Origin: Carnegiea gigantea
Lineage: Eukaryota > Streptophyta > Magnoliopsida > Caryophyllales > Cactaceae
Assembly (NCBI GenBank): GCA_029747015.1
Contig: JAKOGI010000825.1
Span: 72,501-136,500 of the forward strand
DNA length: 64,000 nucleotides
Direction: 5' to 3'
Shown here: piece by piece, positions 9,691-22,329 of the stretch
Layout: each line of letters opens with the position of its first letter
Numbering within the stretch: position 1 is the first letter of the stretch
Notes under the pieces: model-generated
Database searches by the model: none
Told to the model about the DNA's origin: nothing
What the model saw: the letters and a program-made list of their open reading frames with translations, nothing else
Position numbers and translations under genes: made by a program

Positions 9691-12600
9691 TTTTCTCTTC
9701 CTCCTAATAATAGTAATTTCAAATGAATTTAACTATTTTAGGTAGTTTATCTTTAGATTCTGGAATTGTATCGATAATTGGAAGATTTAGGGTTGAATTA
9801 AAGTGAAAATGGTTTTGAAACTGATGTAGAGTTCATGAATGTTATTAACAATTGATTTTGCTAATTGGGCGATTTGAGGAAATTGTAGAGCAACCCATAA
9901 TCGTGTTTTAATGTCGTTGCTAAATTAGTTTAATATGTCTAAATTCTTTTTTTGATGGCTTCATATGAGCGCTATGATTATGGATGTTGGTTTCATGAAT
10001 TTGACGATTGAATTATTGTGATATCAAACCGAGCTTAGTAGTTGGATGGCCTGAGGTGAAACTATTGAATGATTCGAGGTTTTTATGGTCGGTGTTGCAT
10101 GAGGAGGGAGCATCGATTTGACATTAATCACAATCGTGTGAATTCTGAGGTATTTGGGTTATTAGATGGATTCTGCTAAAACTGTTCCTGCGAAATGATA
10201 CGAATATGCTATTTGTGAATCCCGTCACTCTTGAATTGTTTAAATGATGCTATGTGAATAGTTTGTGAACTTAGAAATCTTTAAGAAGGGTCGTTGAAAG
10301 CGTGTTTTCATAATTTTAAATGTTTCTAAATGTTCACCAGTTGCCTGTTCGATTGTTAAGATGTTTGTAGCAACCTGCTCCTCTTTATGCCTTCGCCTCG
10401 AAGCCTGCGCCTGCGACCCTAGCACCCTTTGTGCTTTTTTTGCGCCTCGGGCTTTTTTAATCTAGGGTTGTGATCCAATGGTGACACTGCAGCAACCTGC
10501 TCCTGTTTTCCTAGCATATCTTCTCTTGAGTCCAAGTCAAAGTCAAGTATTCATTATCATTTGACTTAAATCTCTCAGAAATAGAAAAAGGTTTTGTACT
10601 TGGAGAGACAGGTGTCATTTGCTTTCTAGCTTAGTCTAGTGAAATATTTGCTATAGGCAGAAGTGAAGTCCAACTTTAATGCCAATGGTGTGTATGCTGT
10701 TTTCTAACCAAAATGTGTTGTGTAAACTATGTTGGGGGAATTCTGTCATAAATGGAAGGGAACAATGTTAGACGAGATAGAATTTATCAAGGTACTGTGT
10801 CAGCAAAAATGACATTTGGTGTGATCTTCTGTGGTATGCTGAGTTTTGTTGAATAGGATTTTGGTGCTGTCATATTTCTCGCTAGGAATTGCATGATTGC
10901 CAGTGTCTTTACCTTGTATGCATCAATTCTCAGCTGAGATTAACTTATTGTATCATTAAGTAATTAGATCTTTGATTCTCTACAATCTCAAGCAATGATA
11001 AATGTGTGACTCTGAACAACTTCTTCCTTGCAACACTTTCTTCAATTTAGTTGTTTGATCATCTGGTACTGGATATCTCTAAATTATTTTACAAAAAAGC
11101 CTGGGTGCATAAGGGACATGATTGGGTGGAGAATAGTTCAGATTTACTGCTGAATGTTCTATGCGTTGCCATTTTCTTTTTGATTCCCTGTTGTTAAAAG
11201 CCTCACAGATTCCCTAGAATTTTTTTATAAATTTGATTCAGATATGTGCCAATTGATTTTCAAATCTTGAAATAAATAGTGCAATGACTTTTGGGATGGG
11301 TCAGTTTGCAAATTAAGACTTCTATAGATTTCTGTGTAAATTCTAAAGAACTTAGACTCTTCCAGAATTTCCCCCTGATTCCCAAGACTTCTCTTGATCT
11401 CTACAAATGCCTACATATTCGTACATATTTTGAATTCCTTCAAAATTTAGCTTAGAGATAATCTCTCTAAAATTTAGATTCTAGAATCCAGCTCTTAGTT
11501 TCTACATATTCTTATAGATTCCTATAGATTTTCTGCATATTGTAGATAATTGTACCTTTTTCTACAGATTCTAAATGAAAATTCAGAAGACAGGATGGAA
11601 GTTACAGATTAATCAAACAGGCCCTATGTGTTAGCATCACTTAACACTTTGTCTTTGTGATTTAAACATACTTTCTGCAATCTGCGTAGGACAATTTTAA
11701 AAACTAAGTGATGGAGTGGTTGGGGTGGTATCTTTGGCCTTTTCTCTTGGAGTTGGAAGACATGTGCTCATTGTTATTGCTAGATTTCGGCCCTATTTTG
11801 CCTTCTTTTGGAGGATTAGATAATATATGTAATTGTTAGGAACATTGTTTGTTTACCAATATATGCCAGGATCTGGGGCATTCTATGCTATCATTATTGG
11901 TTGTCTTTTCCTTTTACTAAGGCATCTGAAGCTATTCTAACCTCTAAGCATAGTCACGTGGGTCGCTAATCATTCTGGGTTGTTAAATGAGTTCGCAGTT
12001 TTGATATGCTACTTAGAAAGGCTCCTGGATCAATCATGGAGTGAAGTTATTATTGTGCTGCTCAGGATCAAAACTTGATCGAGCAAAATAGGCTGAGTTA
12101 TTAAGCTTTAAGTTTTCCTCATTTCCAAGTTGATAGCTCAATGGTGGGAGCACATGTATCTCTTACTAATGATTGGATAACTATGATTCTAAGCGGTAAC
12201 TCACAATGCCATGCTAGGAGCCTTGCTTGGTGTTATGTTTAGCATGGGTAGGCTGTGGGTGAAGCACCATTAAATTAGAAATGCTGGCTGATTGTAAGGG
12301 TCTGTAATCATGATGCAAAATAATTAGTGAAAGCCCTTTTATTTTGTATGGAATCTCTTTGGGATTAACCTGTGGAAAGATAGAAAGAGCGTGTAATGGC
12401 TTTTCCTCCTATTGCTAGCACTGGCCGTTGGAGCCATCAGCCCCTTTTTCAAAAAGGTTAATTCTGGATTTTTGACCCAACTGAAAATTTTTGGGTAATA
12501 ACTCTTGTTTAACCAAATAAACAGGTGTACTCTCGTAAGTTGTACTTTCGAACTAGGACTGTACCCTTGCGATGCTAGGATTTAAGTCAAAACAAAACTT

Positions 12601-15600
12601 AATCTTATTGATATTACTGTATAAATTAAATTGACAAATTGCATGATTGATGCTGTATGAAAGTAACCATTTTTTTTAAAAATTAACTATAGTGGCATGA
12701 TTTTTTTTTTTTTTTTTGGTGGGTGTATATGACATGTAGTCATCTTTGAACGTAATACATAAGAGAGCTCTGTTGTTTGTAAGGTCATCGAAGTCATAGT
12801 ATGATTGAACAGCCTCCTTGCTAAAATCAATTTTTAGCTAATTTTTTGTTTTTCCTACACAATTCTCATATTATGTACTGTATCCAAGAAACACTCTACA
12901 TTATGTAATTATTCCGTAGTTGTACCTACCTTTTTTAATTAGAGTTAACCAATATTTGGTTTAGTAGTCTCTTACCTATGTGGCAACTCCATTTGGCACC
13001 CTGACACCAGCTGAAGTGTTCTTCTACCTTGCTAAAGATTCTAAACAGCCTAAATGGAGGGCATAACCCACTTGATACTTACCTATATCTATTTGCTTCA
13101 TGCTATCCTTTACAATTTCTAATAAATAATCTATGAGACTATGTCTTTATTGTGCACTTAGGCTGTACTAACCCTGACATCCCTAGATATTGAAGTCTTT
13201 ATTCTACTGAGGCAAGGATGAATTGAGATTGACCTAATCCATTACCAGTTTGATTTCAGTTCTCTCAGATTGGGCTGATCAGGTCCTTCTCTTTATAACA
13301 TCTTCTCTGATGTGTTATTTTTACCGTTCTTTGACAAAGGGACTTTTCTGAGAAAGGATAGGCTATAAAATTTATTGTAGTCATTTTTGTGTTGGCTGCG
13401 GTAACGGGAGATCATGATTTGTTTTTGTTTTCCAAGTGTAGAGTAACCTATTATCTACTTCACCAAGGGTCCTGCAAGTACACTAACTTAAACCACAGTG
13501 TATTAAGTGATTCTAAAAAAAATTTGTGAACTAATCTATCATGGGCAAAAAATTGGGAGCAAAGCAAGGATCCTTCTAATGGACTTTTATATGTTCAAAA
13601 TACATCCTATTCATATAGCATCTTGGAAGAATGCCAAAAGTTCCCACTATTCCAAAATAGAAGTCTTTTAAAAATTATCACTGATGCAAGTTGAAGAGGT
13701 TTCCCACTTCCTTGAAGACTCATCTAGTTCTCCAACGCAAGATATTTTAAAATTTTACTCGTTGAATTAATTTGGCATTTTATTTTCCTTATCATAAATG
13801 AAGAACGAACAAGTTGCAAACTAACGGAGTGCTTTGGATCTTTTGTTGTTGGATCTTACACATCACTTGCAACGTTTTCAGTTGTGTTGAAGCCCCTCCC
13901 TCCCCCCCTAAAAAACTTAGTTTGAATGGATAGTTTGTTTATATTCCATAGAATTTCGTATCCTCTGAGCAGCACTATTCTGATTTGTTTCTTTTGTGCT
14001 TGGCCATGAATTGTTATTGCTTTGCTGTTTATGTTTCCGAAGTCATTGCTTAATGAAGGTAAACTATTTCACTGTCTTCAGCATGTAGTTTTGGTAGTAA
14101 AGGTCTGTTTGTATGATTGTATCAGTTCAAGCTTGCAATAGATAATAGTTACAATAGGCAGGTTAAACTGGTGGCTTTCTTGCAAGGTCTGCAATTGCTG
14201 GCTCAATATTGCTGCTTCATTTTGCCAAAACTACAAAGTAAAGCAATGTATACACGTTGTTAGTAATTGAACTATTAGAAATAAGTATCACACATATTCT
14301 GTGTGATACCTAACATATTCATAGTTTACGTTACATAAGGTCAAAGTAAGGGCTAATTCTCAAATGTACTGAATACTATATAACATGAAAAGTGACATTG
14401 AAATTCTCTGTGCTTATTTGTAATCAGAGTATTTGTCTGTTTATATAGACAATCTGATCATAATATGCATTCTTTTGGCTTTCTCTATGGAATATATCTG
14501 TCACTGTACTAGCATGTTCTCCAAATCCATTGTTCTTCGGTAATGTAGCAATGAAATCAGATACGTGTCACATCAGAAATGATCACTTAAATTGGTGGCT
14601 GGATATTAGAAATCTAGATGTGATAATAGCTGTCTTTCATGCTGATGTGCACGGATGATTAGAACAGCAGATTATATGCTTACTTGACACTCGTAACATC
14701 CCAAGACATATCTCTGCTATCATTAGCCTGTCAGTGTATGCATGTGAGGTACTCATATATGTGCCTCTAGTTTCATTCAATATGTTGAGGGTACAATGGG
14801 CGCTTTATGACTTTATTTTCAGTGTCCATTGTCAATAAAAATTGGATTTGCAGGTGTAGTGTATGGTTATTAAAGCAAACTGATCCTTCCGATCCCCCCG
14901 CCCGTCTTCTTTTCGAGGGTCTTAACATAATCGCCAAGCTTGGCGCATGAAAGGGAAGGAAGTTAAGGTTCACATGCATAGGTGGATCAATTACTGAAAC
15001 CTTTTTTTTTCGTGAGTTTGCACTGTTTGGTGTCATGAATGGAGTTATCATAAGGACCAATGACAAACGATAAATTTTATTGAAGCAATGTCACCTGCTC
15101 AGCTGATAAATGTATTGGGGGAACCATAGAATTAATGGCCCCACAAATAAAAAAACATAATGAAACATTAAGGTAAAGGTAGGTGTAAGGTCTTTGCAAG
15201 ACATTTTGATGGATGGGTGAGGCAATAGTGGTAGTCATAGCTTAAAGGAAGATATTGTAAGTTAGATTGTCAGCGGAAGAGGAGGAGCATCATGCTTTTG
15301 TTTTAAAGGCAAGTTAGACTTGGTCGTCTCCTTTTCTTGGAAGGACAATCCAGCTGGCAAACATTAGGCAATGGACTTTGTTCAAATCAAGCCCTAAAGT
15401 TGTCATTTTCGTATAATCCAACTGGTGCCTAATCGCATAGCATTTTGTTTGTCCCTAATTATGGTGATAAAACACACTTATATGCTTCGTTAAAAAAAGT
15501 TCGTGTGGCATGCCTCAACATGAGGCTACCAGGTCAGCATGTCGGAGGGGATGAGGTGCTTCTTGAAACTTGATTCTGCCGAATCTGCGTCTTAGTTAAT

Positions 15601-15640
15601 CTCTTTAGTTATCTTTTCCAATAATTCATTTTTTTGTGTT
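9691..15640. other. Long intron-like, gene-free interior of inner CACTA
   Basis: About 6 kb of T-rich sequence with no ORF showing a known domain, no transposase motif and no LTR. A poly-T tract lies near 12701-12717. The texture suits plant intron or captured intergenic DNA. Short open frames (for example 14773-15066 minus) have no recognisable content. Confidence 0.4.
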
Positions 15641-15986
15641 TCAATTGTCTAACAGGTTGCATTTCTGGAGCTAACATCTCTCAGTGAAGAAAATGAAGAT
15701 GGAGATTTTTTTATATATTCTTGGATGATAGGCATGTTTTCAAAGTATAGTTTTAGGTGGTATATAGAGCAATAAAATGTTCAATCAGCTACCTACAACA
15801 AAAAAATTAGCAGGATGGATTCAAAACGATGCAAGAATATTTAGTTTTGATTACCTTACTCTTTGTTATTGTGTCTACAATTAATTTTTTTCAGGCACTA
15901 ATGTGTAATTTATTTACTTGATGTTTAATCTATTTTAATTTGTTGGTTTGTTAATTTTATTCATTTATATAGGGTGATGCGCGCTG
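15641..15986 (+). other. Possible exon remnant in inner CACTA
   Basis: A pyrimidine-rich run ending in ctaacag at about 15650-15656 precedes a short readable stretch translating as ELTSLSEENEDGDFFIYSW. It has splice-acceptor character but is too short to assign. Speculative. Confidence 0.2.
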
Positions 15987-16073
15987 GTAATTAGTATAAA
16001 ACTTGTTAATTAAAAAAAGAACAATAGTATACAATTGTTCTATTTTTAACTTAATAAGTTTTATATTAATTAC
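15987..16073. repeat. 87-bp near-perfect palindrome
   Basis: The left arm starting GTAATTAGTATAAAACTT is matched by the inverted right arm ending AAGTTTTATATTAATTAC, about 40 bp per arm around a short centre (agtatac). It lies just inside the right subterminal array of the inner CACTA. It may be a minimal foldback element or a structured RNA segment. Confidence 0.75.
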
Positions 16074-16087
16074 AGCATTATTTTTTT

Positions 16088-16386
16088 AAAAACTAAAACG
16101 ACACTAGTAACACTTTTAAGTGTAGGGAAAATTATGACTTCTTGCATCTTCGAGAATGGGCATAGTGTAAAATGGCTACACATAAATTGTGGGTAATTAG
16201 TACTTACTCCGCATTTATAAGTGTGGGAAATATAGCTCTACTGGCATTTTTATGAAGTGTGGAGAACACTTCCACACACTTAACTTCTCCACATTTAGCC
16301 TAAATGTGGGCAACTATTATTTCTAAACTTATAAGTGTGATTATTAGCAAAATTAAATGTGGAGGGAAGTAACTTTTTTTGTAGTG
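16088..16386. repeat. Right subterminal repeats of inner CACTA
   Basis: At least six copies of AAGTGTGGG-like motifs in both orientations, including a back-to-back pair near 16256-16300 (gtgtggagaacacttccacac), run up to the inverted terminus at 16386. Confidence 0.8.
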
Positions 16387-16559
16387 GCATCAGGTATACT
16401 ACCCGTAATGTTATGTGAAAGAATAAGAGTTTGTACTAATGTAAGTGCTATAAGTGCTGCAAAATTGGGAGAAATAGTGGCACTAGGGCCTTGACCTATA
16501 AATGAATAACGGTAATGTTTCTTCGAACATGTAATCCACATCTAATTATCATATGGATA

Positions 16560-16660
16560 ATTGCCTTTTCAATTTGCAGCTCAGTGCCCAAATGACTCCA
16601 GAACTTATGTCAGAGCATTCACACAACTATCACAAACCACATAGGCTGAGATAAGCAAAA
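16560..16660 (+). pseudogene. Possible terminal exon of captured gene in outer CACTA
   Basis: A pyrimidine-rich stretch ending ttgcag (about 16580) precedes a short open phrase reading AQMTPELMSEHSHNYHKPH and then a stop. The acceptor-like start plus a non-repetitive reading frame suggest the last coding exon of a host gene carried by the outer CACTA, possibly the same gene as the 5'-UTR-like segment at 4960-5160. No homology can be claimed. Confidence 0.25.
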
Positions 16661-16984
16661 ACTACTCTTCCCAATGTGTAAATTAGTAGATGTAATAGAT
16701 GGTGCTAGATCCTCATTCCAAGCTCACACACGTTTCTACCATTTGGTTTGAAGATGCAAGATCATTTAGTTTTCCCTTCTATTTTCAGCTAACATTTTAT
16801 GTATTTGAACATCAAATTTAAGAATAACTCTTAGTTTTCAGAATTGTTTTCTAGAGTTAGGACTCTTTTGGTGTTATATAGTTGTGCTTTGTAGCGAATA
16901 TTTGCAAACTACTGGTTTTCGATTCAATAGATATATAATTGGTATTATTGGCATTTTCTTGAGTTATTTAATCCATTATATTAT

Positions 16985-17432
16985 TACATTGATTACACAA
17001 TTGACGCTAGATTTACATAATTATTAACGACAAAAATAATTGGCCGTTATTAAATCAAGTAATTGTGATTCTCAACAACGAAAAATTTCATCACAAAATT
17101 TTATTAAAACATTAGCAACGAACGAAAATTGTCATTGATGATAATAATCGTAAATTTTTTATTTCAAACTTTATTAAAAAACAATGAACAATTTGGTCGT
17201 TACTATTATTTTGTTCGTCGTTGATTAGTTAACTAATAACGACAATATCATTTTTCATCGTCGTTTGAATAACAATAAAAATTTTCATATCATCCTTAAA
17301 ACTATTACCGACGGGACTAATAACGACAAATGGCGACCAACATTTTTTTGGGTCATTAAAGCCTTTAGCAACAGAAAATTATGCTATTAACGACCAACTT
17401 GTTTGTCGTTAGGAACCTGTTTTCTAGTAGTG
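16985..17432. repeat. Right subterminal repeats and terminus of outer CACTA
   Basis: Dense alternation of aacgac, gtcgtt and cgtcgttg motifs over about 430 bp, ending in the inverted terminus ttttctagtagtg at 17432. Confidence 0.8.
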
Positions 17433-18067
17433 TTTCTTTCTCGCTCTTAGAGAATGGTGATTGTGAGTGCTTAGGCTTTATAAGATTGAATGGTGGGTTG
17501 ATAAGTCCAGATAGTGGCTTAGCCTTTATCCTATACATATCTTCTTTTGATTGTTATTACTGTCAGTCTTTTTAAAATCAAAATCCACACAATTTATTTG
17601 CTTTGGGCTGCATCGTTGCTTGCAGTTACAATCGAGTTCATCAACGTGTTCTTTCAATGGGTTGTTGTTCATCCTCATCATCTTTGAAATCATCATCACG
17701 ATCAAAGCCTTTATTTGCCCAATGGGTATCGTCCCATGGATCATTTTCTATCAGCGAAAAAAGTTCCTTCATTTGGGTAAGCATCCAAACTTTCATTTAG
17801 TCAACAAAGATCCCAAAAATAGTTTTAACAAAATTCGCAAACCCAACACAACCTAAACTCCACAAAAAAAAGGCCTTCACAGAAAATGACACAGCACCAT
17901 CAGCTAGAGCTAATCAGAGCTGCTTGTGGCCACCTCCATGGATTGAGGTAGACAGTCTCTATGACCCCTTCCCCTCCAAAACCAACCATGACCCCTCTAT
18001 GGTCACCCCCACGCTCTATGGTTCCCTTGTCTCATTTCTATACATTCATTCTAACACCAACAAAGCT

Positions 18068-19010
18068 AATGAAAGAGGCCCTTCTCATTCTAGGGGCATT
18101 CCCCTTGATTAAGCCCATGAGATGAGGATAGATAAGGCCGTCCTTGAACTCCAAGAGTAGGTGGGAATTCTCTTAAGAAAGGTTGAGTAAATGAGAGGTT
18201 ATGTTCCCACCCTTAGCGGTACCCATTGATATTGCCTACTCATCCTCTTATGACGATTATGATGATGAGGATAGAGGAGTTATGAGGAGACGACATCCAA
18301 GGTATAATGTTAGAGAGCACCGGAATTTAATGGAAACCTCAATCCTGAAAACTACCTTGATTAGGTTCAATATGTGGAGAGGATCTTTGAGTTTGAAGAG
18401 TATAATGATGAAAATTCTTTTAAATTAGCCATGCTTAAAATAAAAGGGCGTGTATCATAACGGTATGAGCGTTTGAAGAAGAATAGGGCAAGGGAAGCTA
18501 AGTCAGAGATCAAGACATGGTCGAAGCTTTAAGAATTACATAGACAAAAGGTTGTTACCACCCTCATACAAACAAAAGCTTTACCTCAAAATCACTTCTC
18601 TTAGCAAGAATAAGTTGAGGTGGAAGAGCATGTTAGGTAGTTTACAAACTCCAAATGATGGTTAGAATGGATGAGAGTCCAAGCATAATATTACTAGATT
18701 CATTAGAGGATTGTCACCTGATATTGTCAATAAGGTAGGCCTCTAATCTTATCTTTACTTGATGATGTGTGAAATCTTGCAATCAAAGTTGAGAAACAAG
18801 TTAAGGGTAGGAAATACTTTCATACCTCCTTTACTGAAAGCCCCTCTACTCGTATTAAAGTTAAAACCCCACCCTCACAAGTTAAAGCTCTTGGCAAGGC
18901 CAAGAGAATCACTAGTAAACACCGCAATAAATTGGAAAGGAATAAATATTTTAAGTGCCATGGTTTTGGGCATTTTCAAGTTGATTGTCCCAATTGAAAG
19001 GCCTTACTAA
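18068..19010 (+). pseudogene. Gag pseudogene, array copy 1
   Basis: The order matches a Ty3/gypsy Gag. The N-terminal stretch parallels copy 2 (SHSRGIPLD against SHSKGIPLE), the central retrotransposon-gag domain lies near 18330-18720, and a CCHC-type knuckle at 18947-18989 reads KYFKCHGFGHFQVDCPN. The first knuckle cysteine is Tyr (TAT). The codon aligned with the copy 2 start Met reads AAA, so the start appears lost. Several frameshifts and stops interrupt it. It would have formed the virus-like particle and bound RNA. Confidence 0.65.
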
Positions 19011-19119
19011 TAGGAAGATAGAACGAATTTGAGCCATTAAGGAAGAATCTAGTGAAGAAGAGGAAGGGGATGGTATTGTTGATTAGGACATCTCTATATG
19101 TCATAAAGGCTCCTTATGA

Positions 19120-19620
19120 AGATAAAGAAAGGGAATAAATCTTTAATTTAAGATACACCATTGAAGGCAAGGTTTGGTGCTTAATCATAGATGGTGGTAG
19201 TTGTACTAATATAGCCTCTAACACAAATTGGCAAACTTTAGATCCCTACTAAGGAGCATCCACTCCATAATACCTTCAAGGTTAGAGACAAGCAATGAGG
19301 TAACTGCTTCAAAACAAGCACCCGTTTCCTTCTCTATCAGTCCTTAAAATGGTGAAGTTTTATGTGACAGTCCTCCCTATGGATGCATATCACCTATTAC
19401 TGGGTAGGCCTTGGTTGTGATAATCATGCGATTTATGCTGGGTGTGCTAACACTTATTCACTCAAACACAATGAGTGTAGCCTTAAATTGACCCCTTCAC
19501 CTCTTCCTAAACCTTATAAAATCAAGTCGGGAAGGGTTGTGCGAAAATCCTCTGCAAGAGTGAAACACGGGATGAGTGTGGCACTCGTAAGAGCAAGACT
19601 CAAAATTTCCTGACCATTGT
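19120..19620 (+). pseudogene. Retropepsin pseudogene, array copy 1
   Basis: LIIDGGSCTN near 19173-19205 is the protease active-site loop in the D-G-G form common in this gypsy group, and LPMDAYHLLLGRPWL near 19374-19420 is the conserved second half ending in the LLGRPW block. The domain is followed by the usual NTYS(L/F)KHNE linker, but reading is interrupted by stops and frameshifts. Where polymerase should follow, the sequence runs to LTR 2 instead. Confidence 0.65.
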
Positions 19621-19871
19621 TTAAGCCAAGCACAAGTGAGAAAGTGAACCCTTTATACCCTATGACTCCAATACCCTCTCTTGCTAGTGGTGATGACTTC
19701 CTGTATGGAATCACAACTGGAAACCCTTTTCCAAGCCAACCATCTGTGAGACTACAATCAAGTGAACTTGGTCAATCCATGAGTGGTGTCTCTCTTGAAG
19801 CTACTTGACTTATCTTGTGAAGAATACATCAAGACTTGCAAGAGGGAAAATCCTTCTCAATAGGGGCTCCT

Positions 19872-20665
19872 TGATGAAGAGCAAGACATTGGCACCAGGG
19901 TTCGGTTCGAAGCAAGGGACTCCGTTCATTACTCAAGGAAATGGGACATTAGGAGAAGATCCTCCTCTGTCTATGCCAACTTAAGGGCCTTGAATGAGGG
20001 TCCTTGAATGAGGGTTTAACTATGTTTAGGTGGGTGGCAAGACAATTAGTAGCATAAGGAGCCTACGTAATAATCCTCTGAAGCAACTTCTTATTTATTT
20101 TCCAAGTTTCATTTAGGATTTTCACTTTATACTCCAGTTCAGTTTTGAGTTCACACATGAACAGTAATTTCTGCAAATTATACATTGATAGATAGCTTCA
20201 TATGCTTGTTTTTACAAGCTATAAATCACTTTCAAATTCCAAGTATAAGTGGATTATGAAGCTTAAACTAGACAAGGCTTGTTATAGGTTTGAGTATGCA
20301 CGATTTTAATTAGGATCTTAGTTAGACCAATAAATGGATTATTTAGGGGTCAAGATTTCATGGGAAGTTGGTGGCCAACTCCACCAAATTCACCCTCAAA
20401 TATCTTCCCAAATTCCTCTATTTTGAATGGTAGATGATGCTACTAAGCAAGTATAAGTACAACAAACTGAACAGCTAGGTAGAATTTCATTAGTCACAAA
20501 GCTTGGAGAGGAGGGAACCCTATAATATAATGGTTTGATTCCTTGTATATTTTTCATATTTGCATTATTCAATGAAAAAGGTTATTGCTTGTCATCTCTC
20601 TACAAAAATCTCATTTTCCCTATCTGTCCTGGAGAATAGTGATTGTGAGTCTTCCCTTTATTTCA
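19872..20665 (+). repeat. LTR 2, shared by array copies 1 and 2
   Basis: Begins TGATGAAGAGC after the purine tract and shows block similarity to LTR 1 (3812-4626) along its length and to both ends of LTR 3. It is at once the 3' LTR of copy 1 and the 5' LTR of copy 2. The right end is set at ATTTCA (20665) because a plausible primer-site start (ttggtgc) follows; this boundary is approximate. Confidence 0.6.
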
Positions 20666-21316
20666 ATCTTTGGTGCTTAGGCTTTACAAGATTGATTGGA
20701 GTGTTGCTTTAGCCTTCATCCTAAATATATCATTTTTTGATTGCTATTGGCTTTAGTCTTTCTAAAAATCAAAATCCATGAACTTCATTTGCTTTGGGTT
20801 TGATCCTTGCTTGGAGTCACAATCTAGTTCATCAAGGTGTTCTACTTATGGGTTGTTGTTCATCCTTATTTTTGGAATTCGCTTCAAGATTAATTCCTTT
20901 GTTTCGCTCAATGGTATCCCCTCATGGGTATCAAAGAAAAAGTTTCCTTCATTTGGGTAAGTATCAAAACCTTTCATCTTAATAGTTGATTTGATTCTTC
21001 CATTTCTTTACTATTTTCACTTGTAGACCTTCTTTAAATCTCCTTATTTATCCCCAAGGAACCCCAAAAATAGCCATGACACAATCTCTAACCCAAACAC
21101 AGTCCTAAACTACACAAAAAAAGAAATCCTTCATAAAAAATTGTATAGCAGCGTCGGCCAGTGTTGACCATGAATTGTTTGTGGCAACCTCCATGGATTA
21201 TGGCAGACTGTTCCCTTGATCCCTCAACTTTTAGAGCTGACCACGATCCCTCTGTGATCACCCCAACACTTTGTGGCTCCCTCATCTTATTCTAAACCTT
21301 TATTCTTTACACAAAC

Positions 21317-22230
21317 ATGGCCAACGAAGAAGGCACTTCTCATTCTAAGGGCATTCCTCTTGAGCAAGCCCATAGGATGAAGAGAAATAAGTCCATGCTT
21401 GAACTGTAAGAGAAAGTGAGAAGGCCTATATTAGAGCTTGAGTAAGTGAGATGATCTGTTCCCACCTGGCAATGAGGCCACCGTAACCTAGAGTTTGATG
21501 TTAGCATCATTGATATTGCATACTCATCCTATCATAAAGATTATAATGATGAGGATAAAGCATTTACCAGGAGAAGACATCCAAGGGATGATGTTAGAGA
21601 TCTCAAGATTTAGGCACTGAAATTTGATGGAAGCCTCAATCCGAAAATCACCATGACTTAGTTCAATATATGGAGAGGATATATGAGCTTAAGAAGTATA
21701 ATGATGAAAAGTCTTTCAAATTGATTATTTTTAAGATGAAAGGGTATGCATCCTTCGGGTATGAGAATTTGAAGAAGAATATAGCGAGAGGGCTAAATCC
21801 AAGGTCAAGATGTGGTCCAACCTCAAGAAACACAGGGAAAAGAGGTTCTTTCCACCCTCATACGAACAAAATCTTTATCTCAAAATCACTTCTCTTAGCC
21901 AAGGAAATCTTAAGGTGGAAGAGTGTACTAGGGAGTTTAACAACTCCAAATGAGGGTTGGATTGGATGAGAGTTTGAGCTTAAAGTTACTACATTCATCA
22001 CATGATTATCACCTAATATTTCCAATAGGTATATCTCCAACCTTATATTTCCTTTGATGACATATGCAATATTGCAATCAAAGTTGAGAAAGAACTCAGG
22101 GTAGGAATGCTTTCACACCTAACAAATTAGAAGGGAAGAAATGTTTTTTTTTTTTTTTTTTGGGATGCCATGGCTTTGCTCATTTTTCAACTTATTATCC
22201 CAGTAGAAGGGCCCTTACCATTAGGGAGGC
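21317..22230 (+). pseudogene. Gag pseudogene, array copy 2
   Basis: Starts MANEEGTSHSKGIPLEQAH at 21317. The retrotransposon-gag domain is recognisable at about 21620-21960 (YMERIYELKKYNDEKSFKL, MKGYASFGYENLKK; then FFPPSYEQNLYLKITSLSQ in another frame). A knuckle remnant follows a 20-base poly-T tract near 22146-22165, reading GCHGFAHFSTYYPS, in which the last cysteine has become Tyr. Internal stops and at least one frameshift (about 21795) make it non-functional. Confidence 0.65.
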
Positions 22231-22329
22231 AGAGTGGGTTTGAGTCATTGAAGAAGAATCCAGTGAAGAAGAGGAAGGAATAGTGTGCTATCATTCTCGA
22301 TGTGAGAGAATCATTGTTGATTAAGAGGT

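Larger units (their letters stand above)
8262..16386. mobile_element. Inner CACTA transposon, 8.1 kb, second family
   Basis: The left terminus CACTACAAAAAATAATG is matched by the inverted right terminus CACTACAAAAAAAGTTAC. It is flanked by a perfect 3-bp duplication GCA (8259-8261 and 16387-16389). Subterminal arrays of AGTGTGGG/CCCACACT-like motifs lie at both ends and differ from the AACGAC arrays of the outer element, so this is a different CACTA family. No transposase is recognised; the interior looks like captured host sequence. It lies wholly inside the outer CACTA and is therefore younger. Confidence 0.85.
4627..17432. mobile_element. Outer CACTA (En/Spm-type) transposon, 12.8 kb
   Basis: The left end CACTACTAGAAACTGC is matched at the right by the inverted end CACTACTAGAAAACAGG. 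It is flanked by a 3-bp target duplication TTT (4624-4626 and 17433-17435), the size made by CACTA transposases. Both termini carry dense subterminal motifs of the AACGAC/GTCGTT type. It sits inside LTR 1 of the gypsy array, whose sequence resumes exactly after it. No transposase is recognisable, so it is non-autonomous. It carries exon-like host DNA, a LINE fragment and a complete second CACTA element. Confidence 0.85.
17436..19871 (+). mobile_element. Tandem gypsy array, internal region 1 (gag-protease only)
   Basis: Internal domain between LTR 1 (split by the outer CACTA) and LTR 2. It holds a leader closely resembling 20666 onward and 23550 onward, then gag, a zinc knuckle and protease. 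It goes straight to a purine stretch (taggggctcc) and the next LTR, with no reverse transcriptase, RNase H or integrase. It is therefore a non-autonomous Ty3/gypsy derivative with polymerase deleted. Frames are broken many times. Confidence 0.7.

Noticed and set aside
14773..15066. 97-codon minus-strand frame in the inner CACTA
   Set aside because: No recognisable domain, lies in intron-like DNA, and has no neighbours in a plausible gene structure.
17526..17856. Overlapping short frames on both strands in the array leader
   Set aside because: The same region in the two other leaders (20760, 23660) does not keep these frames open, so they are not coding.
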